Positions 6,754 through 14,684 are shown, counted from the stretch's first letter. The stretch: DNA of 15,478 nucleotides from Candidatus Saccharimonadota bacterium (GCA_003979185.1 RYWJ01000018.1:1-15478); one strand, 5' to 3'. Notes: generated from the letters alone by a model not told the origin. Translations and numbers: made by a program.

Positions 6754-7610
6754 AACAAGCTCGACAGGTCGATCTTCGCTTCGGCATACGCCATGGTTTC
6801 GACATGGATGCTTTCTGCGAAAAATACTCCTGCACCCCTGAAGAATTCACCCAACATGTACGCATTATCTATCGCCATGATCACGAAGCCATACTGGACG
6901 CCATTCGTGCCAACGGTAAGCGGCTCAGTCGCTTCAAACGCGGCGATAGAGGTAATACATGCACCCCACCCCCGAGCAATCTCGAAGAAGGCAAACCTAT
7001 CTCATTACTCACAGAAGTGCAGCTGTCCCCTGCTAACCATGATCCCTCTCGCGCTACTCAGCTACAGCTGCTGGAAGCTGCAGAACACCAGCAAAGCGAT
7101 GAAATCATCGCTCTAGAGTCCCAGCACAAGCAGTTCGCTAGAGAGCATCGTGATTGCATTCGACAGTTGCGGGATCTCAGCGAGGATATGGAGCAGCTTC
7201 GACTGGCTTTTCATACTAAAGCAGCCGAGTATGAAGCAATCGTGAATGAGAATAACCGGCTTGTACTTGAGATGAATCGCATCTCCCAAGAGCGTGCCGA
7301 GAAAGTTGCGATTCTAGACGAAACCAGACAGCAGATCCAGTCACTGCAAGTTGTCAATATCTGCGCCTATGAGAATGGCACCATAGAACCGTTTGACGGT
7401 AATTGCACTACACCACTTGATGAAACTGGCAATGAGCGCATTTACTCACAGTTACTTGACCGTGAGGAGTGCGAAGCCCTTCGACTCAAAGATGTTCGGG
7501 TGCTATCCAAAGTGCTTGCCATAGCGAAAAATGCCAGCGTCAATATTGAGCCCATATTTGAAAATGATGCTCTTGAGGCATCGTTTCAGGCACTAATCAA
7601 CGTAATCTAA
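6741..7610 (+). CDS. Coiled-coil protein with N-terminal HTH-like segment
   Basis: A 289-residue protein of unknown function. The ATG at 6741 follows AGAGGAGG by about seven bases and is preferred over the in-frame GTG at 6717. Residues 8-45 (FGIRHGFDMDAFCEKYSCTP) have the spacing of a small DNA-binding helix pair and loosely echo the HTH of the upstream protein. Residues 70-100 are Pro/Ser-rich linker. Residues 105-205 form a long coiled coil with heptad-spaced hydrophobics. Residues 206-220 (ICAYENGTIEPFDG) look like a small beta strand pair, followed by a helical C-terminus. No signal peptide or membrane segment is present. With its partner it could form a DNA-associated complex; this is inference. 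A terminator follows directly. Confidence 0.78.
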   Translation: MALLKQARQVDLRFGIRHGFDMDAFCEKYSCTPEEFTQHVRIIYRHDHEAILDAIRANGKRLSRFKRGDRGNTCTPPPSNLEEGKPISLLTEVQLSPANHDPSRATQLQLLEAAEHQQSDEIIALESQHKQFAREHRDCIRQLRDLSEDMEQLRLAFHTKAAEYEAIVNENNRLVLEMNRISQERAEKVAILDETRQQIQSLQVVNICAYENGTIEPFDGNCTTPLDETGNERIYSQLLDREECEALRLKDVRVLSKVLAIAKNASVNIEPIFENDALEASFQALINVI

Positions 7611-7623
7611 GCTTTCATTCCCC

Positions 7624-7646
7624 ACCGCCTCTTCGGGGGCGGTTTT
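7624..7646 (+). terminator. Rho-independent terminator of the helix-turn-helix operon
   Basis: ACCGCC (7624-7629) pairs with GGCGGT (7638-7643). Inside, a T-G and a C-G pair close a UUCG tetraloop (7632-7635). TTTT follows. It lies 14 bases after the stop codon. Confidence 0.9.
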
Positions 7647-7725
7647 CTCTGCCCTCGGAACAACTATTGTACAACAGAGCTTGAAAGCTCATTTCATATC
7701 AGCTCAATCCACCACCATAAAACTC

Positions 7726-7754
7726 TATACATATCCAAATATCCGTGTTATAAT
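7726..7754 (+). promoter_or_regulatory. Promoter of tRNA-Val
   Basis: TATACA (7726-7731), a 17-base spacer and TATAAT (7749-7754) with a TGT extension. Transcription should start a few bases before the mature tRNA 5' end at 7765. Confidence 0.75.
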
Positions 7755-7764
7755 GATCACATCT

Positions 7765-7841
7765 GGGTCGCTAGCTCAGTTGGCTAGAGCATCTCGTTTA
7801 CACCGAGAGGGTCGGGGGTTCGAGTCCCTCGCGACCCACCA
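7765..7841 (+). tRNA. tRNA-Val (anticodon UAC)
   Basis: A full cloverleaf: acceptor GGGTCGC (7765-7771) with GCGACCC (7831-7837), D arm with GCTAGCTCAGTTGG features, anticodon stem TCTCG/CGAGA around the loop TTTACAC with anticodon TAC at 7799-7801, and a T arm with GGTTCGAGTCC. The discriminator is A7838 and CCA is encoded (7839-7841). UAC reads GUA and, when wobble-modified, other valine codons. It has its own promoter and terminator. Confidence 0.97.
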
Positions 7842-7857
7842 GAATTTGACTAACTAG

Positions 7858-7889
7858 TATCTTCCACGAACTCGCGGAAGATATTTTTT
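7858..7889 (+). terminator. Terminator of tRNA-Val
   Basis: TATCTTCC (7858-7865) pairs with GGAAGATA (7876-7883), with a 10-base loop. A run of six T follows (7884-7889). It lies 17 bases after the tRNA CCA end. Confidence 0.88.
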
Positions 7890-7981
7890 GCCAGCGAATG
7901 TCCAGCATAATTAACCTTTGAGAACAGCTTTCATGTTCTAGGTGCTTTTTGATTCCAACTTTTGGGCGTAGCTTTAGGTTT

Positions 7982-8584
7982 TTAAGCGTTTTTCAATTTC
8001 GACTTTGGTTTAGCCTTCGCGCTGAGTTTATGTTTCTTGCTCTTCTCAGCTTTCAACTCGCGTACATACCCAATAATCGAGGTAATAAACATCACCGCTT
8101 CACAAAGTACGCCGAAGATTGATTGTTCAAAACCATTATATGACATCCAACAAAACGCCACTGGGATACCCAAAAACTTATAGACTTTCGTACTCTTTTG
8201 CCAGATCGAAATCTCATACAACGCCGTCGCTGCCACCGATAGCAAGCTAAGCGGTCCATCATAAGTAAAGATCGTCACGATACCGATCGCTAGCAATACT
8301 ACCATTAATACGATATAATCCCGCGGATGTAGCTTACTACGCTCTTTGGCATTATGATGATTCTCGTCCCACAGATAATAGAAATTTGCCAGCAGAATAA
8401 TCACCGACATCGCCATACCCAGATCGGCCCCCAGCAAAATATAAACGATAATACCAGTAGACATCGACAAGATATCTAGAAATACTACTGCTTTACGCTT
8501 CTTCGCCAAATACGATGCGCCCAGCAAACCGTACTCGACTACCGTCAAAATTTGTGACAAAATATAACTAAATGTTAGTTCCAT
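7982..8584 (-). CDS. YgjV-like inner membrane protein
   Basis: A 200-residue polytopic membrane protein. About six to seven hydrophobic helices lie between residues 5 and 172. A lysine-rich cytoplasmic tail (about 175-200, KKHKLSAKAKPKSKLKNA) follows. The layout and the pattern 'LYEISIWQKSTKVYKFLGIP' followed by 'FCWMSYNGFEQSIFGVLCE' resemble the C-terminal half of the YgjV inner-membrane family, whose function is unknown. A PnuC-type vitamin transporter is a less likely alternative because its signature motifs are not evident. The ATG at 8584 has AAGG six bases upstream, and the gene starts 8 bases after the zincin-like gene, so the two are co-transcribed. The lysine-rich tail may bind nucleic acid or lipid head groups (inference). 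Confidence 0.7.
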   Translation of the reverse strand: MELTFSYILSQILTVVEYGLLGASYLAKKRKAVVFLDILSMSTGIIVYILLGADLGMAMSVIILLANFYYLWDENHHNAKERSKLHPRDYIVLMVVLLAIGIVTIFTYDGPLSLLSVAATALYEISIWQKSTKVYKFLGIPVAFCWMSYNGFEQSIFGVLCEAVMFITSIIGYVRELKAEKSKKHKLSAKAKPKSKLKNA

Positions 8585-8592
8585 TCTCTACC

Positions 8593-10080
8593 TTACTTTT
8601 TCTTCTTACGCTTAAATTTCTCCGCTACACGCTCTTTGCGCGGCATCGCAAGATATTTGGCCGCCGCTCGTCCTGCAGCCACGGCTTTTTGCGAAAATTG
8701 ATTCGCTTCTACCTCCAAGAGCTGCGCCCGATACTGAGCATAATCGACATCCGGCTTGATAAAATGATCCGAATTCCACTCATAGGCCTCAGCACGTTTT
8801 TGATCCTCTGCGCTCATACGGGAGCGTCTACTGGAATCCAGCCACTCTAATTGTGATTCCCTCTGCTTTGCATGCCAACTTTCATGACCTAAAACCTCGA
8901 GTATTTCCATCACATTATCACCGCTAAATTTTGCGCGATTTACCGTTAATAAATGCTCTATTCCACGAGATCCAGAATACAAACGATAATCCGCCGCTTG
9001 CTTGCCGGCCAGATCATTGATATACTGCACACGCACTGGATGCTCTAAGTCTAGCACGACCGCACAATATTCCGCCACAGCCTGCTCAGCTACTCGACGC
9101 TTCGATTCTTTGTTGAGTTTATTGTACTTGCGCAATAATTTTGCAACATCTTTACGCGACATCCGATCTGCATAGCGCTTCGTGAGTTTATCAGCTGCAT
9201 CTTTGTCAACATTATCAAAGACTTGATCGCGCAGCTCAGCTTCATGTTCTCGACGTCGCTCGCCAGCGGTTACTGCTTTATCTCGGTTTTGTCGGAGCAA
9301 CTCAGCCGAATACGCCCGTTCGCTCCACTTATCATCCCCATTCTCTGCGTGATAGCAAGGCAAATCTAATTCGTTCTGTCTCAAAAATTTCTGCACCTTC
9401 CCATCCAGCCTACGATCCGGCCATACTAGACCTAAGCAAGTTTTTTTCAAGTCCACCGAGCTAAGCAAAGGGTTATCACCTAGCGGGATAAAGCCACCAT
9501 CTTTCAGCAAGTTACCATCAAAAACCAGCGTAATCTCATCTGACTGTGCATCCCGTTCACTCGCAAAACCCGATTTCCACTTACCGTTCTCTTTATAGTC
9601 TGCCGACAGTTTAATCTCACTATTAAACGGATTGCCATTTGCATCTTGGCTCACCAACTTATCACCTTGGAGCATTTTCTGCAAATTCTCAAAGCTTGTC
9701 GAATAATAGAACTTAATGTTATCCTTATCTTCACCATAACGTTCCTCGGCAATTTGCGCCATCACGTCACGCCAATACTGATCCGGATCATCATTCTGCA
9801 TGTTGGCTAAACGATCCATCCTCTCCAGCTTTTGTTCTGTATCATCACCATGGATTGACGTAAGTCGCTTCGCTTCTTGCACCCCTACTGCTACTCGACG
9901 GCGATACATTTCCTCTGGACTTGGGCGATTCGCTGCCTCCAGGGCTTTTCTTCCTGATTCCCGTTGTCTCAGGCGCTCATTTTGCCGTTCAATCATCATA
10001 TCAAGACGATCCATAATCTGCTCGTCACTGTTCATATCTCGGATACGTTCGACTGGATTATAAGGAAGTTTTTCACTCAT
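8593..10080 (-). CDS. Large protein with HExxH zincin-like domain and possible ART-like region
   Basis: 495 residues, no signal peptide or membrane segment. Residues 1-115 are charged and helical. Residues 122-260 begin 'IKFYYSTSFENLQKMLQGD', then 'IKLSADY' and 'ITLVFDGNLL'. This order resembles ADP-ribosyltransferase-like or DUF4433/DarT-type folds (a Y-x-S/T-S opening, then 'G-x-L', then an 'x-L-S/T-x-D-Y' strand), but similarity is weak. Residues 390-470 carry HESWH (399-403) and a downstream 'YRAQLLEVEANQFSQKA' with E456 or E458 as likely third ligand, the arrangement of zincins of the ImmA/IrrE or polyvalent-protein type. The tail is lysine-rich. The start at 10080 sits 6 bases after TATAAT and has no Shine-Dalgarno, so the mRNA is probably leaderless; the in-frame ATG at 10098 would lie upstream of the -10. 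Co-transcribed with the YgjV-like gene. Confidence 0.75.
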   Translation of the reverse strand: MSEKLPYNPVERIRDMNSDEQIMDRLDMMIERQNERLRQRESGRKALEAANRPSPEEMYRRRVAVGVQEAKRLTSIHGDDTEQKLERMDRLANMQNDDPDQYWRDVMAQIAEERYGEDKDNIKFYYSTSFENLQKMLQGDKLVSQDANGNPFNSEIKLSADYKENGKWKSGFASERDAQSDEITLVFDGNLLKDGGFIPLGDNPLLSSVDLKKTCLGLVWPDRRLDGKVQKFLRQNELDLPCYHAENGDDKWSERAYSAELLRQNRDKAVTAGERRREHEAELRDQVFDNVDKDAADKLTKRYADRMSRKDVAKLLRKYNKLNKESKRRVAEQAVAEYCAVVLDLEHPVRVQYINDLAGKQAADYRLYSGSRGIEHLLTVNRAKFSGDNVMEILEVLGHESWHAKQRESQLEWLDSSRRSRMSAEDQKRAEAYEWNSDHFIKPDVDYAQYRAQLLEVEANQFSQKAVAAGRAAAKYLAMPRKERVAEKFKRKKKK

Positions 10081-10086
10081 GCTTAA

Positions 10087-10092
10087 ATTATA
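10087..10092 (-). promoter_or_regulatory. -10 box giving a leaderless transcript
   Basis: TATAAT on the minus strand ends six bases before the ATG at 10080. Transcription would start at or next to the A of ATG. No Shine-Dalgarno is present. Confidence 0.6.
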
Positions 10093-10167
10093 ACACACAA
10101 GACATCACCTTCTGACTTTTGTACGCTTATCTTCTGGAAATTCTTGTCAAATTCCCTGTTTTTACTC

Positions 10168-10196
10168 TTTACTTTTTTCGATAAATCGGATATAAT
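10168..10196 (+). promoter_or_regulatory. Promoter of rpsT
   Basis: TTTACT (10168-10173), a 17-base spacer and TATAAT (10191-10196). The predicted start near 10203 gives a leader of about 40 bases containing GAGGA (10231-10235), seven bases before the ATG. Confidence 0.75.
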
Positions 10197-10242
10197 GACT
10201 CAAAGAGTTATCAATTTATAAATTAACCTCGAGGAAATTTTA

Positions 10243-10494
10243 ATGCCGATTATTAAGTCCGCAAAAAAGGCTGCACGCCAAGCTGTAAAGCGCACCGCCA
10301 AGAATCAACAGATTAAGAGCGATATTAAGACCACTCTAAAAGCTTTCAAATCTAATCCTACTGCCGAGAATATGTCCAAAGCTCAGTCTGAGTATGATAA
10401 GGCCGTCAAGAAAGGTCTTCTCAAGAAGAATACTGCTTCTCGCCGTAAGGCCGCTCTAGCTAAGTTCGCTAAAGCCGCCAAAGCAACTGCTTAA
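10243..10494 (+). CDS. rpsT: 30S ribosomal protein S20
   Basis: An 83-residue, very lysine-rich, all-helical protein of the S20 family, which binds 16S rRNA early in 30S assembly. It starts with 'MPIIKSAKKAARQAVKRTAKN' minus the usual Asn, shows the conserved 'KNTASRRKAALAK' block near residues 62-74 and is close to the usual 85-90 residue length. A good Shine-Dalgarno (GAGGA) precedes the ATG, with its own promoter and a strong terminator. It lies tail to tail with holA; rpsT next to holA is a common bacterial arrangement. S20 represses its own translation in E. coli, but no matching element is evident here. Confidence 0.97.
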   Translation: MPIIKSAKKAARQAVKRTAKNQQIKSDIKTTLKAFKSNPTAENMSKAQSEYDKAVKKGLLKKNTASRRKAALAKFAKAAKATA

Positions 10495-10515
10495 TCTGCT
10501 TAATCCACATATTCC

Positions 10516-10543
10516 AAATACCAGCGTATCAGCTGGTATTTTT
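10516..10543 (+). terminator. Terminator of rpsT
   Basis: A perfect 10-bp stem: 10516-10525 (AAATACCAGC) with 10532-10541, loop GTATCA, ending in a run of five T (10539-10543). It lies 21 bases after the stop codon. Confidence 0.92.
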
Positions 10544-10622
10544 GTGCTAAAATCATACGTTCAAGCCACCCGCTTCAGTAGCTTTTTGTTGTTCTTTTAT
10601 ATCTTCAACCGATCATTTTACG

Positions 10623-11237
10623 CTACATTTCTTTCACTCTCAGGAGAAAACTCTTGACTAGATTCCATGGCTCAATACTGCTACTTTTCATTTGTATATC
10701 TAAGGTTGCTAACTCCTTCAAGATCCTACGCTCTCGCGCCGCCGCACCGGATGCCTCATATTTTTTCAACATTTGCGTTACTAGCAGGCCAAAAAACATA
10801 TACGGATCCTGTTCGCTCTCGATCTGTTCTGACATTTTTACTGCCTGCACGCCATCACGAAAGGCTGTATTGAGGATATTAAAAACTAAGTTGAAATCTG
10901 GCTTTTTGGTTTCGGCGAACTCTACTAAGTCCGCCCCAGCATCCTTCAATCCCTTATACCCTGACGAACGCTTATCTAGCTTCATTTCCCAAATAATGAC
11001 TTCATGGCTGGTATCTAGATAGTCTACAACCTTCTCCCAAACCGCAGGATTTTCACCTAAATCTTTCAGCAAAATCTGCCGTTTTTCTTCCCCAAACAAT
11101 GAAGTACCACGGAAAATGCTCGGTAGATCCGCCAGCTCTAACTTTTCGCCCTCAAAAACCTCGTAGCTATCTCCTAAAGTTTGCTTGATAACCTTTTCTG
11201 CCTCAAGCCGATTCGGGCCATAGAAAACTTTAAACAT
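10623..11237 (-). CDS. holA: DNA polymerase III delta subunit, minimal form
   Basis: A 204-residue protein matching the HolA pattern: the N-terminal 'KVFYGPNRLEAEKVI' strand-helix in place of the usual 'YLLYGDDxFLIEE', then 'SLFGEEKRQILLKDL' (46-60), which is the signature 'S-L-F-G-E-R-R-L-V-x-L' segment. Its C-terminal helices end in 'SSSIEPWNLVKSFLLRV', like the helical collar domain. Delta opens the sliding clamp within the clamp loader. The family is usually 320-345 residues, so the AAA+ lid and linker portions are much reduced. The walker motif is weak, as expected for delta. Its ATG overlaps the end of mutM by 8 bases, and it is the last gene of the polA-mutM-holA run, convergent with rpsT. 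Confidence 0.85.
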   Translation of the reverse strand: MFKVFYGPNRLEAEKVIKQTLGDSYEVFEGEKLELADLPSIFRGTSLFGEEKRQILLKDLGENPAVWEKVVDYLDTSHEVIIWEMKLDKRSSGYKGLKDAGADLVEFAETKKPDFNLVFNILNTAFRDGVQAVKMSEQIESEQDPYMFFGLLVTQMLKKYEASGAAARERRILKELATLDIQMKSSSIEPWNLVKSFLLRVKEM

Positions 11238-12174
11238 CTTTGAAGTACTCTGGAGCTTTTTGACATTTCGGGCAGTAGTGGGTGCCTCGCCCCGCTACTC
11301 GGGTCTTTTGCAAGGTTTCATTGCACCTCAGGCAAGGCTTCCCCTCTCGTCGAAATACCTGCGCGAAGTTCTCGAGATAATTCCCAGTACTTCCATCTGG
11401 CTTGACATAAGTAGCCATAGTGGAGCCACCCGAGTCGATTGACGCCATCATGACGCTCCTTGCCCCCTCTAACAGCATCTCGACCTGTGCTTCTGTTAGC
11501 TCTCCGGCCTTAGTGGCAGGATGTACACTTGCATAAAATAATGATTCATCAGCGTAGATATTGCCTAGTCCAGCGATGACTTTTTGATCCAAAAGCACCG
11601 CTTTGATAGGAGCATTTTTATGACGCTGACACTGGCTGAACAATTCTTGTGTACACATTTCCCACGGCTCTTTAGCTAGCTCTGCAATAAACTTTTCTTG
11701 TTCAACCTCCCCCGTTGGAATCACTTTGACGAAGCCAAATTTGCGCTGATCATTAAAGAACAGCGTACCTTCATCAAAGGTAAAACTCACACGCGTCTGA
11801 GCGTTTGGTAAAGCATCTGTAAAATTTTTACTCGGATGTCCTGCTGCAAAATTCGCCTTTGATGCGTCTTGAGCCACCGCGTCTTTTTGCGGTAAATTTA
11901 CCTCTTCCGGCGCCAAATCAACCCCCGCACCCCGCCAGATCAATTGCCCCGTCATTCTCAAATGCACCATCATCGTATAATCATTGTCCAAATCGATCAA
12001 CAAGGCCTTGCCTCTCCTACGGATGTCTTTTACCGTCACATCTACCACATTGGCTTCTTCACCCTGAAAGCTTTTCTGAGTGTGCGGATCAATCTCCACT
12101 TGAACGATCTTTTTCTTAATAATTAATGGTGCTAACCCCCTCTTGATAGTTTCCACTTCTGGTAACTCTGGCAT
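11230..12174 (-). CDS. mutM: Formamidopyrimidine-DNA glycosylase MutM (Fpg)
   Basis: Removes 8-oxoguanine and formamidopyrimidines and nicks the abasic site. 314 residues. The N-terminus PELPEVETIKRG supplies the catalytic P2 and E3; K56 matches E. coli K57. The helix-two-turn-helix has GLGNIYADE (202-210). The zinc finger has Cys281, 284, 301 and 304 with R296 as lesion-contact arginine. I start at the ATG at 12174 because catalysis needs proline next to the initiator; a TTG at 12183 is also in frame. Relative to E. coli there is an insertion of about 35 residues (84-122), low in hydrophobics, before the strand that normally begins with a histidine (here 'NAQTRVSF'). Lies 45 bases after polA, in a repair/replication run. 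Confidence 0.97.
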   Translation of the reverse strand: MPELPEVETIKRGLAPLIIKKKIVQVEIDPHTQKSFQGEEANVVDVTVKDIRRRGKALLIDLDNDYTMMVHLRMTGQLIWRGAGVDLAPEEVNLPQKDAVAQDASKANFAAGHPSKNFTDALPNAQTRVSFTFDEGTLFFNDQRKFGFVKVIPTGEVEQEKFIAELAKEPWEMCTQELFSQCQRHKNAPIKAVLLDQKVIAGLGNIYADESLFYASVHPATKAGELTEAQVEMLLEGARSVMMASIDSGGSTMATYVKPDGSTGNYLENFAQVFRREGKPCLRCNETLQKTRVAGRGTHYCPKCQKAPEYFKDV

Positions 12175-12219
12175 ATTATTCAAATTCCTCCATCATCCTT
12201 ATCATCAACTTGTAAAAGC

Positions 12220-14598
12220 TTATAATTCTCCCCAGTTTTTTCCCACTGATATGTCTACTTTCAGCTTCACTGGCAGTTCTGGGGCAACATTCTCCATTTC
12301 TTCACGCAGGATGCCGCCAATCTGCCCTTCCATCCCCTCATCGCACTCAATGATCAGAGAGTCGTGTACCTGCATCACCATGCTAGCGTGTTCAGGCAAG
12401 GCGGCTGCAACCCTAATCATTGCACGCTTCATCAAATCTGCCTCCGTACCCTGTATCGGCATATTCTGTGCAGCTCGCTCCGCGCCCGTTCTAACTAAGA
12501 AATTACTCGACTGCACATCTGGAGTCGGCCGCCTACGCCCAAAGAGAGTTTCAACATAGCCCCGCTCTCGCGCTTGTACAAGGATCTTCTCTAAATAGTC
12601 CTTAATCGGCTTGCGTAGCTCGAAATAGCTCTCAATAAACTGCTTCGCCTCATCGTAGCTCATATCCGCTGCCGTCGACAATCCCCTGATGCTCATACCA
12701 TATAAAATACCAAAGTTGATCACCTTCGCCGCACGACGCTGCGACTTGCTCACCTCTTCCATTGCGATACCAAAAGCTTCCGAGGCCGTCTTCGTATGAA
12801 TATCAACATCATTATTGAAGTCCTCGATCAAAGCTTGATCTCCCGCCAAAGCCGCTGCTAGTCTCAGTTCAAACTGCGAGTAATCCGCGCTAACCAACGT
12901 CTTACCATTCCCAGCTATAAAACCAGTCCTGATCCGACGCCCTTCCTCTGTGCGCACAGGTATATTCTGCAAATTTGGATTGGTCGACGATAGTCTACCA
13001 GTCGCTGTCACGTTCTGATTAAAGGTCGTATGAACTCGCCCCTCAATATCCGCCAGCTCTGGCAATGGTATGATGTAGGTAGATAATAGTTTAGCCTCCT
13101 CACGGTACTCACGAATAGCCGCAATAATTTCGTGCTTGCCTTCTAATTTATCAAGCTCCTTGACACCAGTAGAATACCCACGTCGTGTCTTCTTGATACC
13201 TTTTGTCGGTAAATTTAATTTTGTGAACAGTATCTCAGAAAGCTGTACTGGAGAATTAATATTAAACTCCTGTCCCGCCATTGACCAAATTTTGTGTTCA
13301 ATTTTATTAACCTCAGTCGAGAATTCTGCTTTCATCTCTCGGAAATACTCTCGATCAATGAGCATCCCTACCTGCTCCATCTGGTAAAGTACTGGTATTA
13401 GGGGTAAATCAAACTGAGTAAAAATTGTATTCAAGCCAGATAGCTTACCAAACTCCGCCTTTTGGCGTTCATATTCCGCCATCTCATCCCCGTATTCAAC
13501 GTTTCGGGCAAGCGGATCAAGCAAGAAACTCCCCTGTCCCAAATCCCAAAACTTCCCTCCTCCCAAGATCTTCTCTGCTACTTCGACATTTTTATGCATC
13601 AATTCTTTTACATTCCAAGAAATCAGCGTACCATCCTCAAGATAGCGCGGTATTTCCAAGGTCTGCTGACTAAGGTTAAAACCTGTTTGCTGACTTGAAG
13701 CTTTTTCTTTCTTAGGAGCTGGAGCTTTTGAGTCGAGTTTCTCCTTCATAAACTTCCCCACCAGTGAGCGAAACTCCAATTTTTTTAAGGACGCAACAAT
13801 ACGATCTTTATCAATCTCTAAATCTGGCATATCCGCCAGCTTCACCGGCGCATCGGTCATGATTTTTGCAAGGAAATACGACATCTTCGCACTGTCTTTT
13901 CCCTCTTCAAGCTTCTTCCTAGTGCTACCCGTGATCTCGTCTAAATGTTCATAGACCCCATCTAGCGTTTCATATTGATTCAGCAGCTTTACCGCCGTTT
14001 TCTCACCCACGCCTGGCACACCAGGGATATTGTCTGACGAATCCCCTTTCAGAGCTTTCAAATCCAAGAACTGTGCTTTCTTGATACCATACTTAGCTTC
14101 CACCGCTGCTACATCAAGCTCTTCTAGCTTAGAGAAACCCTTTAATATGCGAAACATTCGCGTATTATCATCTACCACCTGTAGCATATCTAGATCAGAG
14201 GAGACAATGTAAGTATCATAGTCACCTTCCTCATCTGCTTGAAGCGCCAAAGTTCCAATAATATCATCCGCTTCATAATCATCACATTCCACAAAGCCCC
14301 ATCCCAAAGCTAAAACCAGCTCTTCGAGCAGTGGAATCTGGGCATAAAAATCTTCACCTGGCTTCGTTCGACCAGCTTTATAGTCAGGAAACACCGCCTT
14401 GCGCTTTGCGGTAGAACTCTTAGAGTCCCAAGCCACTACGACCTTAGTTGGGTCAAGCTGTCGCACTATTTCCATTGCAATCGCCGCAAAACCATAAACT
14501 CCCCCCGTCGGCGTACCATCACTCGTCGAAAGAGCGCCCATTGCATAATAACCCCTATAAAACACCGATTTGCCATCTATAATTACCAGTCGTTTCAT
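12220..14598 (-). CDS. polA: DNA polymerase I with reduced proofreading domain
   Basis: 792 residues. Residues 1-290 are the 5'-3' flap nuclease (D8 in VIIDGK, acidic cluster 'ECDDYEADD' 104-112, 'SSDLDMLQ' 133-140, the 'GVPGVGEKTA' helix-hairpin-helix 193-202). Residues 400-792 are the polymerase: motif A SADYSQFELR (570-579, D572), motif B with R621, K625, F629 and Y633, motif C QVHDS (743-747, D746). The part between, about 305-395, is only about 90 residues instead of about 190, and the DxE and other exonuclease acids are not present, so no proofreading is expected. The ATG is 6 bases after TATAAT with no Shine-Dalgarno. First gene of the polA-mutM-holA run; it fills gaps after RNA primer removal and excision repair. 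Confidence 0.97.
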   Translation of the reverse strand: MKRLVIIDGKSVFYRGYYAMGALSTSDGTPTGGVYGFAAIAMEIVRQLDPTKVVVAWDSKSSTAKRKAVFPDYKAGRTKPGEDFYAQIPLLEELVLALGWGFVECDDYEADDIIGTLALQADEEGDYDTYIVSSDLDMLQVVDDNTRMFRILKGFSKLEELDVAAVEAKYGIKKAQFLDLKALKGDSSDNIPGVPGVGEKTAVKLLNQYETLDGVYEHLDEITGSTRKKLEEGKDSAKMSYFLAKIMTDAPVKLADMPDLEIDKDRIVASLKKLEFRSLVGKFMKEKLDSKAPAPKKEKASSQQTGFNLSQQTLEIPRYLEDGTLISWNVKELMHKNVEVAEKILGGGKFWDLGQGSFLLDPLARNVEYGDEMAEYERQKAEFGKLSGLNTIFTQFDLPLIPVLYQMEQVGMLIDREYFREMKAEFSTEVNKIEHKIWSMAGQEFNINSPVQLSEILFTKLNLPTKGIKKTRRGYSTGVKELDKLEGKHEIIAAIREYREEAKLLSTYIIPLPELADIEGRVHTTFNQNVTATGRLSSTNPNLQNIPVRTEEGRRIRTGFIAGNGKTLVSADYSQFELRLAAALAGDQALIEDFNNDVDIHTKTASEAFGIAMEEVSKSQRRAAKVINFGILYGMSIRGLSTAADMSYDEAKQFIESYFELRKPIKDYLEKILVQARERGYVETLFGRRRPTPDVQSSNFLVRTGAERAAQNMPIQGTEADLMKRAMIRVAAALPEHASMVMQVHDSLIIECDEGMEGQIGGILREEMENVAPELPVKLKVDISVGKNWGEL

Positions 14599-14604
14599 AG
14601 TATG

Positions 14605-14610
14605 ATTATA
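14605..14610 (-). promoter_or_regulatory. -10 box of polA, leaderless arrangement
   Basis: TATAAT on the minus strand ends six bases before the polA ATG at 14598. No Shine-Dalgarno and no clear -35 hexamer is visible. Confidence 0.6.
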
Positions 14611-14671
14611 TCATATCCCCTATCATCTATCGGCAATAAGGGAAGCTATTTTGCAAAACTTAACTCTATGA

Positions 14672-14677
14672 TATAAT
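14672..14677 (+). promoter_or_regulatory. -10 box of the kinase gene, leaderless arrangement
   Basis: TATAAT ends seven bases before the ATG at 14685. It is back to back with the polA -10 box; the two are about 61 bases apart. No Shine-Dalgarno is present. TTGCAA at 14651 is a poor -35 candidate with a 15-base spacer. Confidence 0.55.
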
Positions 14678-14684
14678 ATAAACC

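Noticed and set aside
7982..8584. PnuC-type nicotinamide-riboside transporter
   Set aside because: The size and helix count fit, but PnuC signature residues are not seen, and the C-terminal half matches YgjV better.
10511..10622. Minus-strand terminator for holA
   Set aside because: The rpsT terminator hairpin also exists in the opposite orientation, but no U-run follows it on the minus strand in a convincing way; another imperfect stem near 10565-10590 also lacks a U-run.
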